Source: Cololabis saira (Eukaryota > Chordata > Actinopteri > Beloniformes > Belonidae). Taken from it: 64,000 nucleotides of DNA. Made by a program: the position numbers and the translations under genes. Position 1 is the stretch's first letter. Every line of letters begins with the position of its first letter. The DNA is taken from NCBI RefSeq assembly GCF_033807715.1, contig NC_084596.1, positions 34,588,879 to 34,652,878 of the forward strand. The letters are read 5' to 3'. Shown one piece after another: positions 1-13,300 of the stretch. The notes beneath the pieces were generated by a model. The model made no database searches. It was given only the letters and a program-made list of their open reading frames with translations, and was not told the origin of the DNA.

Positions 1-723
1 AATCGCGCTCTGAAACGGTACAAAACAAGCGTTCCGAGATCGCCTAGAAGAGGTGGTCTCGGCCCGATTCCATTCGAGACCTGAAACGGTTCATTTTTTT
101 TATTTGTAGTGAGAACATGATCCGCACAGCAACCGAGACAACTCCATTCATTGTGTGTGTGCTGCCGCGGCGTAAGGAGAGGAGTCGGTCCTCCACTAAC
201 TCCTCTCCTATTGGACGTGCGAGATGTCTTCCCAGCACGGCACAAATTAAACTTTGTTTGAAATTAAACAATGTTCAATTCGGGCAGGGTTTGCGCAGCC
301 CAAACCCGGCTGCAGCAGGCGCCCTCTCGTCCGCTGCCGGGCTCCGCTCTGCGCCGAGCGCACATAAATGAATGGGTAAAGCCTGATTTATGGTTCCGCG
401 TTAAATCGACGCAGAGCCTACGCCGTACGCTCTGCGTTGGTGTAACGCGGAACCATAAATCAGCCAAAGCCGCGGCTGCGGTCTGCGCTGCGCTGAACGG
501 GGCGTGTTGTTTTTCCCGGGGTGCGGAAGAGGAAACTCCTTCCGCCTTCCTTTGACCAATCAGAGAGCAGCTGGTTCGCGCATGGAATTTGTTAACAGCT
601 TTGAAACGGTACAGACGTTTGCCTTGTGAACACAAACCCCACGAACGAGAAACGGAACAACTGTATCGGTTCAGCTCCTGAATCGGAACAAAACAAACGG
701 GCCACAGGTGTGAAAGCACCCTT
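1..723. mobile_element. Right part of a TIR DNA element entering from off window
   Basis: The block ends in AGGTGTGAAAGCACCC followed by TTA, an end type frequent in fish DNA elements. It includes a foldback at 385-473 (TGATTTATGGTTCCGCGTTA and its inverse), which also occurs at 53449. Its stretch around 92-160 is similar to 26683-26750. No coding frame with a known domain is seen. Confidence 0.45.
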
Positions 724-760
724 ACAAACATCACAAAGAAAAAGAAACCTGACAGATTTA

Positions 761-1245
761 CCGTATTTTCCGCACTATAAGGCGCACCTAAAAGCCTTTA
801 ATTTTCTCAAAAACCGGCAGTGCACCTTATATATGATCATTACGGTAATTTATGTTACTGTGGTCAGGGGGATTGTGGGTAATGTAGTTGGTGTCGCCGA
901 AGTAACGGCGCTAAAAACGTCAGGAATCGTCAGACGTTCAAGACAACAGCAGCAACACTGACTCGCATAATGGCGACTTTGACGAGACGGAGCAAAGCTG
1001 GTTTTTATTTTGTTAATAAAGTTTGACATACGGTACTTTTCTTCTTGTTCTTTTTTTTTGCATTTGCTGTAGCATTTCCTTTAGCGCAGCTCCATCAGGT
1101 AGATACGTAACTCAACCCCAGCCACTATAGTACGGTATTTTACCATATATTTAGTGCGCCTTATAATGCGGTGTGTCTTATATATGGAAAATGATTTAAA
1201 ATACGTCATTCATTGAAGGTGCGCCTTATAGTGCGGAAAATACGG
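761..1245. mobile_element. Tc1/mariner-pogo-like MITE, complete, TA target
   Basis: The terminal inverted repeats CCGTATTTTCCGCACTATAA and the inverse are flanked by TA on both sides (759-760 and 1246-1247). The element is non-coding. A second, 3'-truncated copy is at 13942. Confidence 0.8.
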
Positions 1246-1314
1246 TATGTTACAGTCAGAATATGAGTAGTGTTTAGAACAATTTTTGACAAAAACTAAA
1301 ATCCCTCCTTTTAC

Positions 1315-4300
1315 CTCATCTTCGTCCTCACTGTCAGTGCTTCCCGATGTCTCATCATCTTCATCAGAGTCTGTCGAGTCGCTCTTCTCTTCTTCGTCGT
1401 CTGAGTCAGACATGTCCTGCTGGAAGACGAACAGACGCAGCCTGTCAGACGGTACTGAGGTTTGACTGAGTCCCAGGTTGAGGCTCATGTGGAACTAAAT
1501 TTCGTTGAAGTTCCTCAACTGACCACTAGAGGCGGGCTCCAAAAGTGAGTGGATCTCCATTGACTCATGTTAAAATGTCTAACTTTAGAGCAGAAATAAA
1601 CATATTTACCGCCTGGTTCAGAAAAACTGTTTTGATCTGAATCAATGGATTTCAAACCCATGACAACTCTGAGGGGGTGAATGTTTTTGTACCACATCAG
1701 GAGAGTTTATTTCTAATATGATTGATTGACAGACAATAGCTAGCCGTTTTAACTCCCTCATCCGTAATCGACATACTACCGCACTTAGCAAAGCAACCAG
1801 CCATTCGTGCTAAACCAGTGTCATTTTTGATTTCATGGCCGAGAACATGTTGAACAGTAAAGCTAACTTTGATTTACATATAGTGGGCGGGTGCCTGCTG
1901 GCAACATGACTACGCTCAGTACAAGAAGCTTGGAACTGCACTTAACAAACCAAAAAGGTCACATGACTTAATGCTTCATCCATTGCCGTTTACAGTCTAT
2001 AGAGGGTCTGCATTGACGTCACTTTCCCACTGGACCAGCCCCCTACTCGCACCGAGTGGCAAAAGCAGCTGCAACTAGTGGAGAAGACGGGATAACAGCC
2101 GGTTATTGGCTTAAATTAAAGGCAGTTGGACTTGACAGTGAACCGTACAGTTACCCCAAGAACCAGTGGTCCATGGACATTAATATTTGGCCATGAATCG
2201 AGTTTCCTGATATTTATATGTACTTAATTTGTACGCCGAGGAAGCAAAGCTTGAAGGCTTACAAAAGTCTTGACGCTTGGTCCGACTTCAAGGCAGGATT
2301 TGTTGGCGAAATTAAAGTGATGAGGACACCGAACTTTATGACTTGACCGTTTAAAGTTAACTACCGAAAAATCCAACATTACCTGATACAAAATGGGAAC
2401 CGCAAATCCACGTTTCGGTGCCTGGAATCCAGTTGTTTCTGCTAATTGCAGCGATCCATTTGTCTCTCTTAAGCTAATTTTTCGGCAGTCTGTAAAACGA
2501 TAACTCCAATTTCTTGTCTATGTGAATTCTATGAGTACAGTCGATCCTACGACAGCTCTTTACCATTTTAGATGTTTTCAAGTTGCTCAAACTGAAAGTT
2601 TACGCTGCCACTCAGTCTTTCTGCCACTCAGTCTTTCTGCCACTCAGTCTTTCTGCCACTCAGTCTTTCTGCCACTCAGTGGGTGAAACCCGTTGTGAAG
2701 TTGCATTTGTGACGTCATGTGCATTCCCTCTATACTCGGGCCGTACTGAGGCTCTACACAGTTCTTGTCGGAGTGTACTGGAGGTTCAGAAAGCTGAGAA
2801 TTCTGTAGTTTGAGGCGTTGTTGTACCTTGGCGCGGTACGCCATCGCCCTCTTGCCCACGCTCACGCCCGGTGTCGCTGCCCTTGATCCTCCGGCCTTCC
2901 CCTTTGCTGTGACGCGGACTTTAGCGACCGGACTGCTGCGAACTTTAGCGGTGCTGCGTCGTTTCTGACAAAACAACAAAAATAAAACGCTGGTGAGGAG
3001 TAATGCCGTGTCAACACAACGGGAAAAACCACTGTTAGCTGTAAGGAGCAGCAGAAAAAGCCCTGCACTCACCGAGCTGGAGAACTCCTTGTACGCTGCT
3101 CGGTCCTGCGGAGTCAGAGACTGTGGAGAAGAACACGCATTAACAGAGCTGCCAGCAGGGGGCGACAACTTCAGCCAGTAACAATGACGTCACAAGCTCA
3201 CTGAGCTCTGATTGGTCCAGAGTTAAGGCTGTTTTTTTTTTGTTCCCGAGTCTGGATTTAAAAGTGCTGTTTTTAACTGCAATAAAATAATGGTAATAAC
3301 AAGAAAAAGTCCTAATTTAAATCTAAATTTAGTTGTAATTTACAAAAAAAATATAAAATAATTTAAAAAGTCCTAATTTAAAAAGAATACAATTCAGTGA
3401 AGATACAGATATGCCAAAAAACTATTTTTTATGGGAATCATTTTTTTTAATTTGCAACACAAAACATCTGGTAATGTGGTGAGAATAACATTTACATTTT
3501 GCAAAAATAAAGTCAGCTGCCTGTTTTTTGAGGACGGAGCTCCAACTCTGAACATTTGATTCAAGCTTTTCAGAATCTGCATGTTTGTGTTTTTGCACAC
3601 GGCCACGTGACATCATCAGTGATGCAGTCCGGGCTCTGTGGTCGCCGTGGTGACGGCGGGGCCTCACCTTGACCCAGGCCTCCAGCTCAGCCTTGTACTC
3701 CACCTGCTGCTCCTCCACCAGCTTCTTGTACTTGTCCTTCTGATTCTGGCTGAGCTTCTGCCACCGCTTGCCGATCTCCACCATGCGCTCCTTCAGGCTG
3801 AAATGGTTCAACTCGCCGTTCGTCAGCAGCTCCTGGGAGAACATCTGATAGCCGCTCCTGTGGGACGGACATGGCAGGAGGGGGGCTTAGACAGGATGAC
3901 GGGGAGGAAGCAGGAAGCCACGTCTACCACCATCCCTCAGACTCGGTTTCAATTTAGCGCTTAGCTGATTTTAAATGGATCATACAATTGAATGTAAAAA
4001 CATTTTTAAATAAAAACTTTTTCTGAGCTCAAAAGGTGATATTTGTGTATCTCAGGGGTCGGCAACCCGCGGCTCTGGAGCCGCATGCGGCTCTTTAGCG
4101 CCACCCTAGTGGCTCCTGGAGCTTTTTCAAAACTGTTTGACCTTTTTTTCTTCTTTTTCTTCCCTTTTCCTTTCCTTTTTAAATCTCGACATTTTGACTT
4201 TTTTCTCGAAATTGTACTTCAACATTAATCTCGACATTTCAACTTTTTTCTCGAAATTTTTACTTTTTTCCTCAACATTTCGACTTTTTTTCCTCAACAT

Positions 4301-7300
4301 TTCGACTTTTTTCTCGACTTTTTTTCCTCAACATTTCGACTTTTTTCTTGAGATTGTACTTCAACATTAATCTCGACATTTCGACTTTTTTCTCGAAATT
4401 TTTACTATTTCCTCGACTTTTTAACTTTTTTCTCGAAATTTTGACTTTTTTCTCGACATTTCGACTTTTTTCTCGAAATTGTACTTCAACATTAATCTCG
4501 ACATTTCGACTTTTTTCTCGAAATTTTTACTTTTTTTCTCAACATTTCAACTTTTTTCTCGACTTTTTTTCCTCAACATTTCGACTTTTTTCTCGAGATT
4601 GTACTTCAACATTAATCTCGACATTTCGACTTTTTTCTCTAAATTTTTACTATTTCCTCGACATTTCAACTTTTTTCTCGAAATTTTTACTTTTTTCCTC
4701 AACATTTCGACTTTTTTTCTCAACATTTCGACTTTTTTCTCGACTTTTTTTCCTCAACATTTCGACTTTTTTCTTGAGATTGTACTTCAACATTAATCTC
4801 GACATTTCGACTTTTTTCTCGAAATTTTTACTATTTCCTCGACTTTTTAACTTTTTTCTCGAAATTTTGACTTTTTTCTCGACATTTCGACTTTTTTCTC
4901 GAAATTGTACTTCAACATTAATCTCGACATTTCGACTTTTTTCTCGAAATTTTTACTATTTCCTCGACATTTCAACTTTTTTCTCGAAATTTTTACTTTT
5001 TTCCTCAACATTTCGACTTTTTTTCTCAACATTTCAACTTTTTTCTCGACTTTTTTTCCTCAACATTTCAACTTTTTTCTTGAGATTGTACTTCAACATT
5101 AATCTCGACATTTTTACTATTTCCTCGACTTTTTAACTTTTTTCTCGAAATTTTGACTTTTTTCTCGACATTTCGACTTTTTTCTCGAAATTGTACTTCA
5201 ACATTAATCTCGACATTTCGACTTTTTTCTCGAAATTTTGACTTTTTTCCTCAACATTTCAACTTTTTTCTCGACTTTTTTTCCTCAACATTTCGACTTT
5301 TTTCTCGAGATTGTACTTCAACATTAATCTCGACATTTCAACTTTTTTCTCTAAATTTTTACTATTTCCTCGACATTTCAACTTTTTTCTCGAAATTTTG
5401 ACTTTTTTCTCGACATTTCGCCTTTCACCATTTGCCTTCATTCTAAGGCTTATACAATACTTTACATTTTTTGCGGCTCCAGACATAATTGTTTGTGTTT
5501 TGGTCCAATATGGCTCTTTCAACATCTTGGGTTGCCGACCCCTGGTGTATCTGAATTCCCTGCCAACTTAAAAACTCTGACTCAACCATGTCTTTTTGTT
5601 CGGTTCTGAAAATCAAACGAAGCTGGAACTCACACCGGAGGCTTCTTCGGTTCCCCGTCGAACTTTGGCTTCCGCTGAGCCCCCGCCGGAGTCCTCATCT
5701 CCAACAGCTCCCTCTGCAGGACACACACAGTCAGTGCAACAGCTCACAGTGCAAATAACAGAAGAAGATTCAGCGCCAGGACAAAGGGGAGGAGTCAGAA
5801 CACAGGGGGAGGAGTCAGAGCAGACGGGGTCACGACTCATGAAGATGTCAGATTGAGACGGATGAGCTCTGTCCTTTCTGACTCCTATAAAACGTTGCAT
5901 CAGTGAATAAAGTGGGTATAAAATGTATTTCTTTGGTGGGTGGGGTCAGTGTGGGGGCGTGGCTCACTGACCACGGGTCGGTACTGAACCTCGTAACGCT
6001 TCTGGTCCTCTGCCGCCTTCTTGATCCAGAGGATCTTCTCCTTCTTCTCCATGGACTTCCAGGTCGCCTCCATTGCTCCCTGAGCCTTCCTGCGATCGCT
6101 CTGAGGAACGAGTCACACGACCAGGAATTAGATTATGCCGTTCGTATTCCTGCAGCCGACTGAACTGAGCAACACGTGGGAGCAGCAGTGATCCGAGTCT
6201 CACTCTGTATTTGGCCAGGTAGTCTCCGATCACACTGTGCTGCCACATCTCTTCAGCCGTTTTTGGTGTCTCTGGGAGCTTCCCCGTCTTCTTCACGTCC
6301 CGCCTGTTATTGGGCGCCCCGGCAGGCGCCCACGTTTCTGGCTCCGCCTCCCGAATTCGCTCCTGTGATCACGGGAAAAACCCCGGTTCAGTGACTGACA
6401 CCTTCAACAGCAACATGTGGTGAGTATGGTTGTGCTCTAACTCAGGTATTCTCCGGTCCAGATGAACACCTGAGTCAGCAGGACTGGCACGGCTGTTACC
6501 AGACCTTCACTGATGGAGACTTGGCCCTGTGTGGGCTGGAGGCCACGCCCCTGGAACCGCCCATCTTCTCCTCCCCTAAAACCCGGTCTCGCTCCTCATC
6601 TGGAAGGCTCTGGAAGACGGAGAGGAGGTCGTGATTTCTGCTTTTCACCGTGGTAGTGTTTGTGTTTGTGAGTTTTCATGTTTTTGGGTGTTGGTTGTGT
6701 TTCGTAGTGTTGTTTCTGTCAGCCTGTTTCAGTTTTAGTCTAGTCTTTAGGTCGAGCTATTATTTTAGATTTTATTAGTTTTAGTCACGTTCATTCTCCT
6801 TTTAGTCGTGTCAAGTTTCAGTCGACTAAAAGTCTGAGCATTTAAGTCTTATTCTAGTCAGAATTGTCCATTTTAGTCTAGTTTCAGTCAAAGATTGTAT
6901 TTAGCCAAACCCATTTTACAATTCAAACAAGGTTGTCTTATTATTATATTATTGTTACCCGATAGACTCAAGAATACATTCATTCCAGATACAGAAGACT
7001 CTAATTTGAGTTTACAACATAATTATTTTTCCGCATTTCTCCCCATCTTTTGACGACACATTGGGTTTTCTTTTCCACGTCTATGTAGTGAAAGTGTATC
7101 CAGAGATCTAACCCTAACCCAGAGAAGATCTCTTTCTCTATGTAACTTTGTTTTTAATAACGTGAACCTAGAGCTCTGCGTTAACGGCATCAGCCTCTAA
7201 CTCTGCAGCTGCATCTTCTGGATCTGATTCCCCGCTGCAGCGACTGGGATTGAGGACTAACGTCACCAGCAGCAGATTAACCAGAGGAAACTACTGAAAA

Positions 7301-10300
7301 CATGGACATTAAGGATCTTTGTTAGAACATCTCATCTCGTTTTGGTCAATGAAAACAAAAACACATTTTAATATAGTTTTTAATTTGTAATCTACATTTT
7401 AGTCTCTTTTTATTCATCTATGTTATTGCATCATATATTTAATTATCTTTATCGTCACACGACCAGCATTTTCGTTACGTCTCGTTTTCCTCAGGTGATA
7501 AAGGTTCATTGACGACGATATTTAGTCATAATTTTCGTTGATGAAAGCAACTTTAGTGTTTCGTCGTTGTGATCTTGTCTTTTCCCCATTGTTTTTATTT
7601 TTTTTGAGGGGGGGGTTGATGGTCAGGTTTTTTTCACAGCAGTCATGTTTTTATGTTGTGGTTGTGTTTTTGTGTAATGGTGTTGTTGCGGTGGATGAGC
7701 AGTGAGGTGTTGCCGTAGCGGCGGGGTGTGGTCTCACCTCCAGGAAGCGCTGCAGGTCCACGTCGTACTGCTTCTTTTTCTGGTGGGACGTAGAGCAGCG
7801 TTAGAACGCAGGACCCAGGGGACGTAGCATGCAGTCGTGCTGCTACTGACCTGCTCGCAGCGTTTCTGGAACATGTCCTTCTCCTTCTGCGTCATCATCT
7901 TCCACTGTTTGCTGCAGAGCACCATGCGCTCGGTGCTGGGCACGTCCTTCATGTTCACCATCAGCTCAGCGCAGTACAGAGAGTAGCCGTTACTACGGAC
8001 ACAGAGCTTAGCAGTCAGACGACGTCCGCTCAGGGATTATCAGAGTGGAGAGGTCGGTGTGGACTCAGACTCACGGTGGAGGTTTCGTTGGCCGTCCATC
8101 GAACTTGTCCTTCAGCTGCCTCTCGGCCTTGGTGAGGACGGAGCGGACGTGTTCGTCTGAGTTGATATCTGGATGAGCTTCATGATACGCCCTCATACTG
8201 CCCTGTAACGGAAGCCAACGGTCAAACATCTGGAGACGGCAAACTACAGCCAGGAAAGCTTCATAAACATCTGTCCTCCAGAAGGTTTCAGAGAACTGAG
8301 GATCCTCCGTGGTGTCAGAGGGAAGACAGGAGAGTCAAAAACATCAGATCCTCAGGTCAGTTCTGGTACCTCGTAGTCTTTCTGCAGCTCCAGGGCCTTG
8401 CTGATCCACTTGAGTCTTCTCTTGTCCGACAGCTGAGACCACTGTCTCCGAAGAATCTCCTTCAGCTCCTTCTGACTCACCTGCACACAGATGGACAACC
8501 TCATATAAGACAGGGGTCGGCAACCCAAAATGTTGAAAGAGCCATATTGGACCAAAAACACAAAAATGTCTGGAGCCGCAAAAAATGAAAAGTCTCGTAT
8601 AAGCCTTAGAATGAAGGCAACACATGCTGCATGTTTCTATATTAGTTATAACTGGAGGAAGATTTTTTTTTTCATTATGCATTTTGAGAAAAAAGTCGAA
8701 ATGTTGAAAAAAAAAGTCGAAATGTCGAGAAAAAAGTCAAATGATTCGAAAAAAGTCAAAATGTCGAGAAAAAAGCAAAATGTCGAGGAAAAAGTCAAAA
8801 TTTCATGAAAAAAGTCAAAATATTGAGAAAAAAGTCAAAATGTTGAGAAAAAAGTCAAAAGATTCGAAAAAAGTCAAAATGTCGAGAGAAAAAAGCAAAA
8901 TGTTGAGAAAAAAGCAAAATGTCGAGGAAAAAGTCAAAATGTTGAGAAAAAAGTCAAAATTTCGAGAAAAATGTTGAAATGTTGAGAAAAGGAAAAAAGA
9001 AAAAAAGGAAAAAAAAGGTCAAACATTTTTCAAAAAGCTCCAGGAGCCACTAGGACGGTGCTAAAGAGCCGCATGCGGCTCTAGAGCTGCGGGTTGCCGA
9101 CCCCTGATCTAAGAGATCATACATCACAACAACAGTTTCAATTTACAACCAACTACCTCCTCATGGACTCACAGTGGACTGACGTCTATACTGGTCCTGT
9201 TGGACCTCATACTGGCGTCTATGCCGGTCTTGTTTACGGAGGTTTGAACGAATTGAACTAACTTCCTTTCACTAAAATCAGGTAACACTGAGGACTAAAG
9301 CAGCTCCAACATGACTCTAAACATGCCTCGGCTGATGGAGGCGGGTCGTACTTGGGGAGTAAAAGAGAGTGGTGAGTGTTTCTACCTCTGGGTGTAGCTT
9401 CATGTAGCTCTTCTTCTCATGATTGTACCACAGCTGTTGGGGCGTTTTGGGTTTCTCTGGCAAGTCCGACTTCTTTCTCTCCTCTATCAGGTCTGGATGC
9501 TCCTCTCTACAGAACAGGCAACAGTTACTGTAGATTCACACCGAAAGCGTCAAAAATCACCTGTGATTGCTCAGGACGCCTGCGTTGCACCGCCTGCAGT
9601 GGGCGGGGCTTAAAGCTGCACTGCAGAACTGGAGGGAACAAAGTGCATATACCCTACACATATCTATATATACACCGGTAGCGTGCACATCTTCAGTTTC
9701 CTATTTCTCCATGGATCACACTTTGGGAAGCCTTTTTTATATTTCGGCACCATTTCCGCGTAGATAAGAGTGAGTTTGATGCAGAACAACAACAACCATC
9801 AGAGCCGTCGGTCCCGGTGAACTGCTGGCAGTCTGCCTACAGTCAACACCACTAACACACCGAGTCGTAACGGATTTGGTCATATTGTTTAAACTGTGTT
9901 TTGTGATTAATAAGCGCGGTTTTTTATAATTATTATTTTGCGTTGAATTGATTAGCAAATAAAAAAGTTCAGACCATCCAGCCCCTCGCCCATCAGATAC
10001 GTGTTTCACATGAGCAGTTCGGGTAAAAACAGCAGTCAAATCAGCTAAAATGTCAGTTTGCTGGATGAAATATTAATTCCTGATAAAATAGGTTTGTTAG
10101 TGCACAGCTCTGCTCATGTACGCATGTGAATGAGTGTACGTTTGTGTGTACATGAAACTACAATGTATATTGAGGCTTTCTTGCTTTGGGAATCCTGGTC
10201 TGTGATTGGATGCTGCCTCGGCGTCGCCGCTGCTCATTTGCATAAAGTTGAGATTCTTTTAACTTCAAATTGATGCTCTGGACGCCTCCGTCGCGCCGCT

Positions 10301-13300
10301 GCCTCCAACGCCTCAGACACCTCTTGCAGCAAGCTTTCATAGAAAATGAATGGCAGCCGGACGCCTATGACACCCATGACACTTTTGGTGTGAATTCACG
10401 GTTAGCTTAAGTACACGCTAATACCGACACACACCTTGCTGTATAAGCTAAAAACTGGCTAAGCCACTAAAGAGTCAGAAACAGCTATTAGTCAGTAGCA
10501 GCTAGCAGCTAATAGGTCAGCAGCTGGACTCACTTGAAGCGGTTCATGTTCTTCTCAAAGTCTTCCTTTTCTCGCTGGAACTCTGTGATGTACTTTTGCT
10601 GCAGGAGAAAAGAGAAGACAAGCCGTTGATATGAATACGAGCGTCAGAGACTTTTGTGTTAGCGCAGCAGGTCCAGACCCGGCTCTCTAGTCACGGTTCT
10701 GGTCCACACCTTCTTCTTCTCGGGCAGCTCCTTGTACTTCTTGGACAGAATCTTGGTGAGATCCAGGTTGCTCATCTCCGGGTGGATTTTGGCGTATTTG
10801 GCTCGTTTCTCCATGAAGAAGCGGAAGTACGGAGTCAGAGGCTTCTTGGGGAAGTCGGGGTGAGTCTGGACATGAGGAAAGTCAGAGATCAGGACCATGT
10901 CAACAGCTACACAGAGATCTGGTTCAGGTTCTGCGGTTGGTTCTGTTTGTAATCTGGTGTCCAGGCGTGTGCACCACAGAGCCCCAGATTAAGCAGATCC
11001 AGTTCCAGAGTCTGCTCTCACCTTCAGCTTCTTGCCTTTGTACGGGTTCTTGACAAACTCCATGGCGTCCACGATGAGCTCCGTCATCGTTCTGTACTTC
11101 CGGACCTGGAAACAGAGATGAAACCGTAAGCTTATTTTGGAAGGTGCTCGTGGGGACATGACAGCCTTCGGTTCAGGGTTTGGAGGCATCATGGAGTGCT
11201 ACTGCTCAACACAAATATGTAAATATGGATGATCTTTAACAGTTCTGTAATATGCTGCTTTATGTCATCCTCAGCTCTGCAATTCTTGCTGTTGTTGCTC
11301 TGATCCGTGGTTTAATTTTTTTGGTTATCAAGACCTTCAAACCTTATTGATAATATAAAGCACATCATAATCTCCTCCCAAGATGTTCTCAGAGGCTGTT
11401 CCAAATCCACAAGAGTAAATATGAACTAAGGAACACAGGTATGTTTAAGAAGGCATGGGGAAGAACCAAAAGTAAAGAAAACTGTTTCCGGGAAAGGTGT
11501 CAAATTATGGAATTGCTTTGATAAGGATTTAAGAATGTGAACCTCAATTTATGTTTTCAAAAAAATGTTTAAATATAAAACGATAAACAGTTATAAAGAA
11601 ATCTGTTAATTATTTTGGTATAGCCTATTATAGATTAACATGAAAATAGCACCACTATATACCCCTTTTTGCATTATTGGCATTACTATTTTTATATAAT
11701 ATAATGCAATGACAGTTTCTCTTTGTTTTCTTTTTATATATTTCTTTTCTTATTTGTGTATTATCATCCACCGGATGCCATATTGTGTGAATGATATACA
11801 CTGCACAGGATAGGCTATAATAAGCCCTTGGCTTCAGCCTACTCCTTTTTCTGACCTTTTATTTTATTTGTTAAATGAACATGTAAATGTCTCAATGTAT
11901 TCTGTCCGAAATAAACCATTCATTCATTCATTCATTCATTCAAGACAGCATTGTAAAATAGGCTTCTGAAGGATACAATCATGTCAGAAAGTTGGTACTT
12001 AAAACATAATATGCAGAACAACAAGCCCAAAACATTGTGTCTCCACTGCCTTGCTCGACCATTTGTTTTACTTTTAATCGTGGGAAGATAAAAGAAGTTG
12101 TGTGCTGTTGCATTTGCCTGATACTAAGTGCGTTTCCATGTGCAGGGATTACGGGTGAACCCGCCAGGCAGGAACCTCCCCCTCTCAGCCGCTCCATTAC
12201 ACTGAACCCCCAGACAAGAACCATTAACAGAACAAACAACACTGCTGACCACAAGGTGGCGGTAATGCGCCTTTTTAGCTGTTCAGCAGCATAAAAGGAA
12301 ATGAAAAAGAAGAATGCCCCAAAGAAGAAAGAGAAGAAGAAACAGGTAAACATGGAATGGACATTTCTTGCTTTTTCAACATTGAGATGAAAGAAAACCC
12401 CTCTGGACCTCTTTTTGGGGGTAATATGCCAACAAGGCCTGAATCTCCTTGTCGGTCCATCCATCATTTTATCTTGTAATCTCCATCTTCACCAAATGTA
12501 CTTATCGCAAAATGTTTCCAGATTGGTCAAATGAGTTGTTGCTCACATGATTTATGTTTGTGAGAGAAACTTTTGTCAGCAGAAACCCCCCCCCCCCCCC
12601 CAGTTAGTTCCTCTCAGCCACCCTGAGTACGTCTCCTAATACAGGAACGTTTCCTTCCCCACAAAAGGTTCCTGAGGGCCACTTTGCACGGCTGTTCCTC
12701 ACAATGTAGACATGGGTCAACACTCCAGCCCCCTGATAAACTCTACTAATGAAAACACGCCCACTGAAACCCAGTACCATCAATGATCGTCTAGGTTTTT
12801 ACACAAACGTCCTAATTAAAGCAGGTGGGTTGAGCCTCTGCAGCCTCCCTGCTCAGGTCTATGCAGGAGTGCTGGGGAAAAGAGTCTGGGTGATTGTCAC
12901 ACCTTAGATTCAGGAGGAACAATGTGGGTTTTGTCTTGGCAGCGGAACACTGGACCAACTTTATACCCCCACTAGGAGCCCAGAGGGATCATGGGAGTTT
13001 GCCAGCTGGTCCACATGTGTTTTGTGGTCTGGGAGAAACCACATGACTGCATCCCTGGGGGTCTCCTCTGGGGGTCCTCCAGGAGTATGGGGTACAGGGT
13101 CAGTTGCTATCCAGTTCCTTTACCAACAGAGCCGGAGTTCGGTCCAAGTTGGTAGCAGTATGTCGGATTCATTTCAGGTTAGAGTTGGACTCCGTTATCA
13201 CCGATTTTGTTCATAACATTGATGGACAGAATTTCTAGGTGCAGCCAAGAAGCAGAGAGGGGGGGGGGGGGTCTGGTGATGTCAAGATCTACTTTTTGCA

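Larger units (their letters stand above)
1315..3120 (-). other. ubtf: UBF post-box linker and first acidic-tail exon
   Basis: Exon 3120-3073 encodes [16 protein letters not shown]. Exon 2964-2827 encodes a basic, Ala/Gly/Ser-rich linker beginning [15 protein letters not shown]. Exon 1419-1315 encodes 35 residues, mostly Asp, Glu and Ser, the beginning of the acidic tail. Its donor at 1314-1313 shows that at least one more coding exon follows beyond the window. Confidence 0.9.

Noticed and set aside
2644..3168. 174-codon minus-strand frame
   Set aside because: It reads through two real ubtf exons, the intron between them and a minisatellite; only the exons are coding.
4137..5401. Long overlapping open frames with repeated [11 protein letters not shown] peptides (up to 262 codons)
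   Set aside because: They arise from the TTTCGACTTTTTTCTCGA array inside a non-autonomous hAT element and have no domain or splice context.
6456..6634. Plus-strand exon-like frame beginning [16 protein letters not shown] with a good acceptor
   Set aside because: The minus strand of the same bases encodes the UBF segment [16 protein letters not shown] in phase with its neighbours, so the plus-strand frame is a shadow.
10170..10345. Arg-rich minus-strand frame
   Set aside because: Lies in the right half of a TIR element, with low complexity and no recognised domain.
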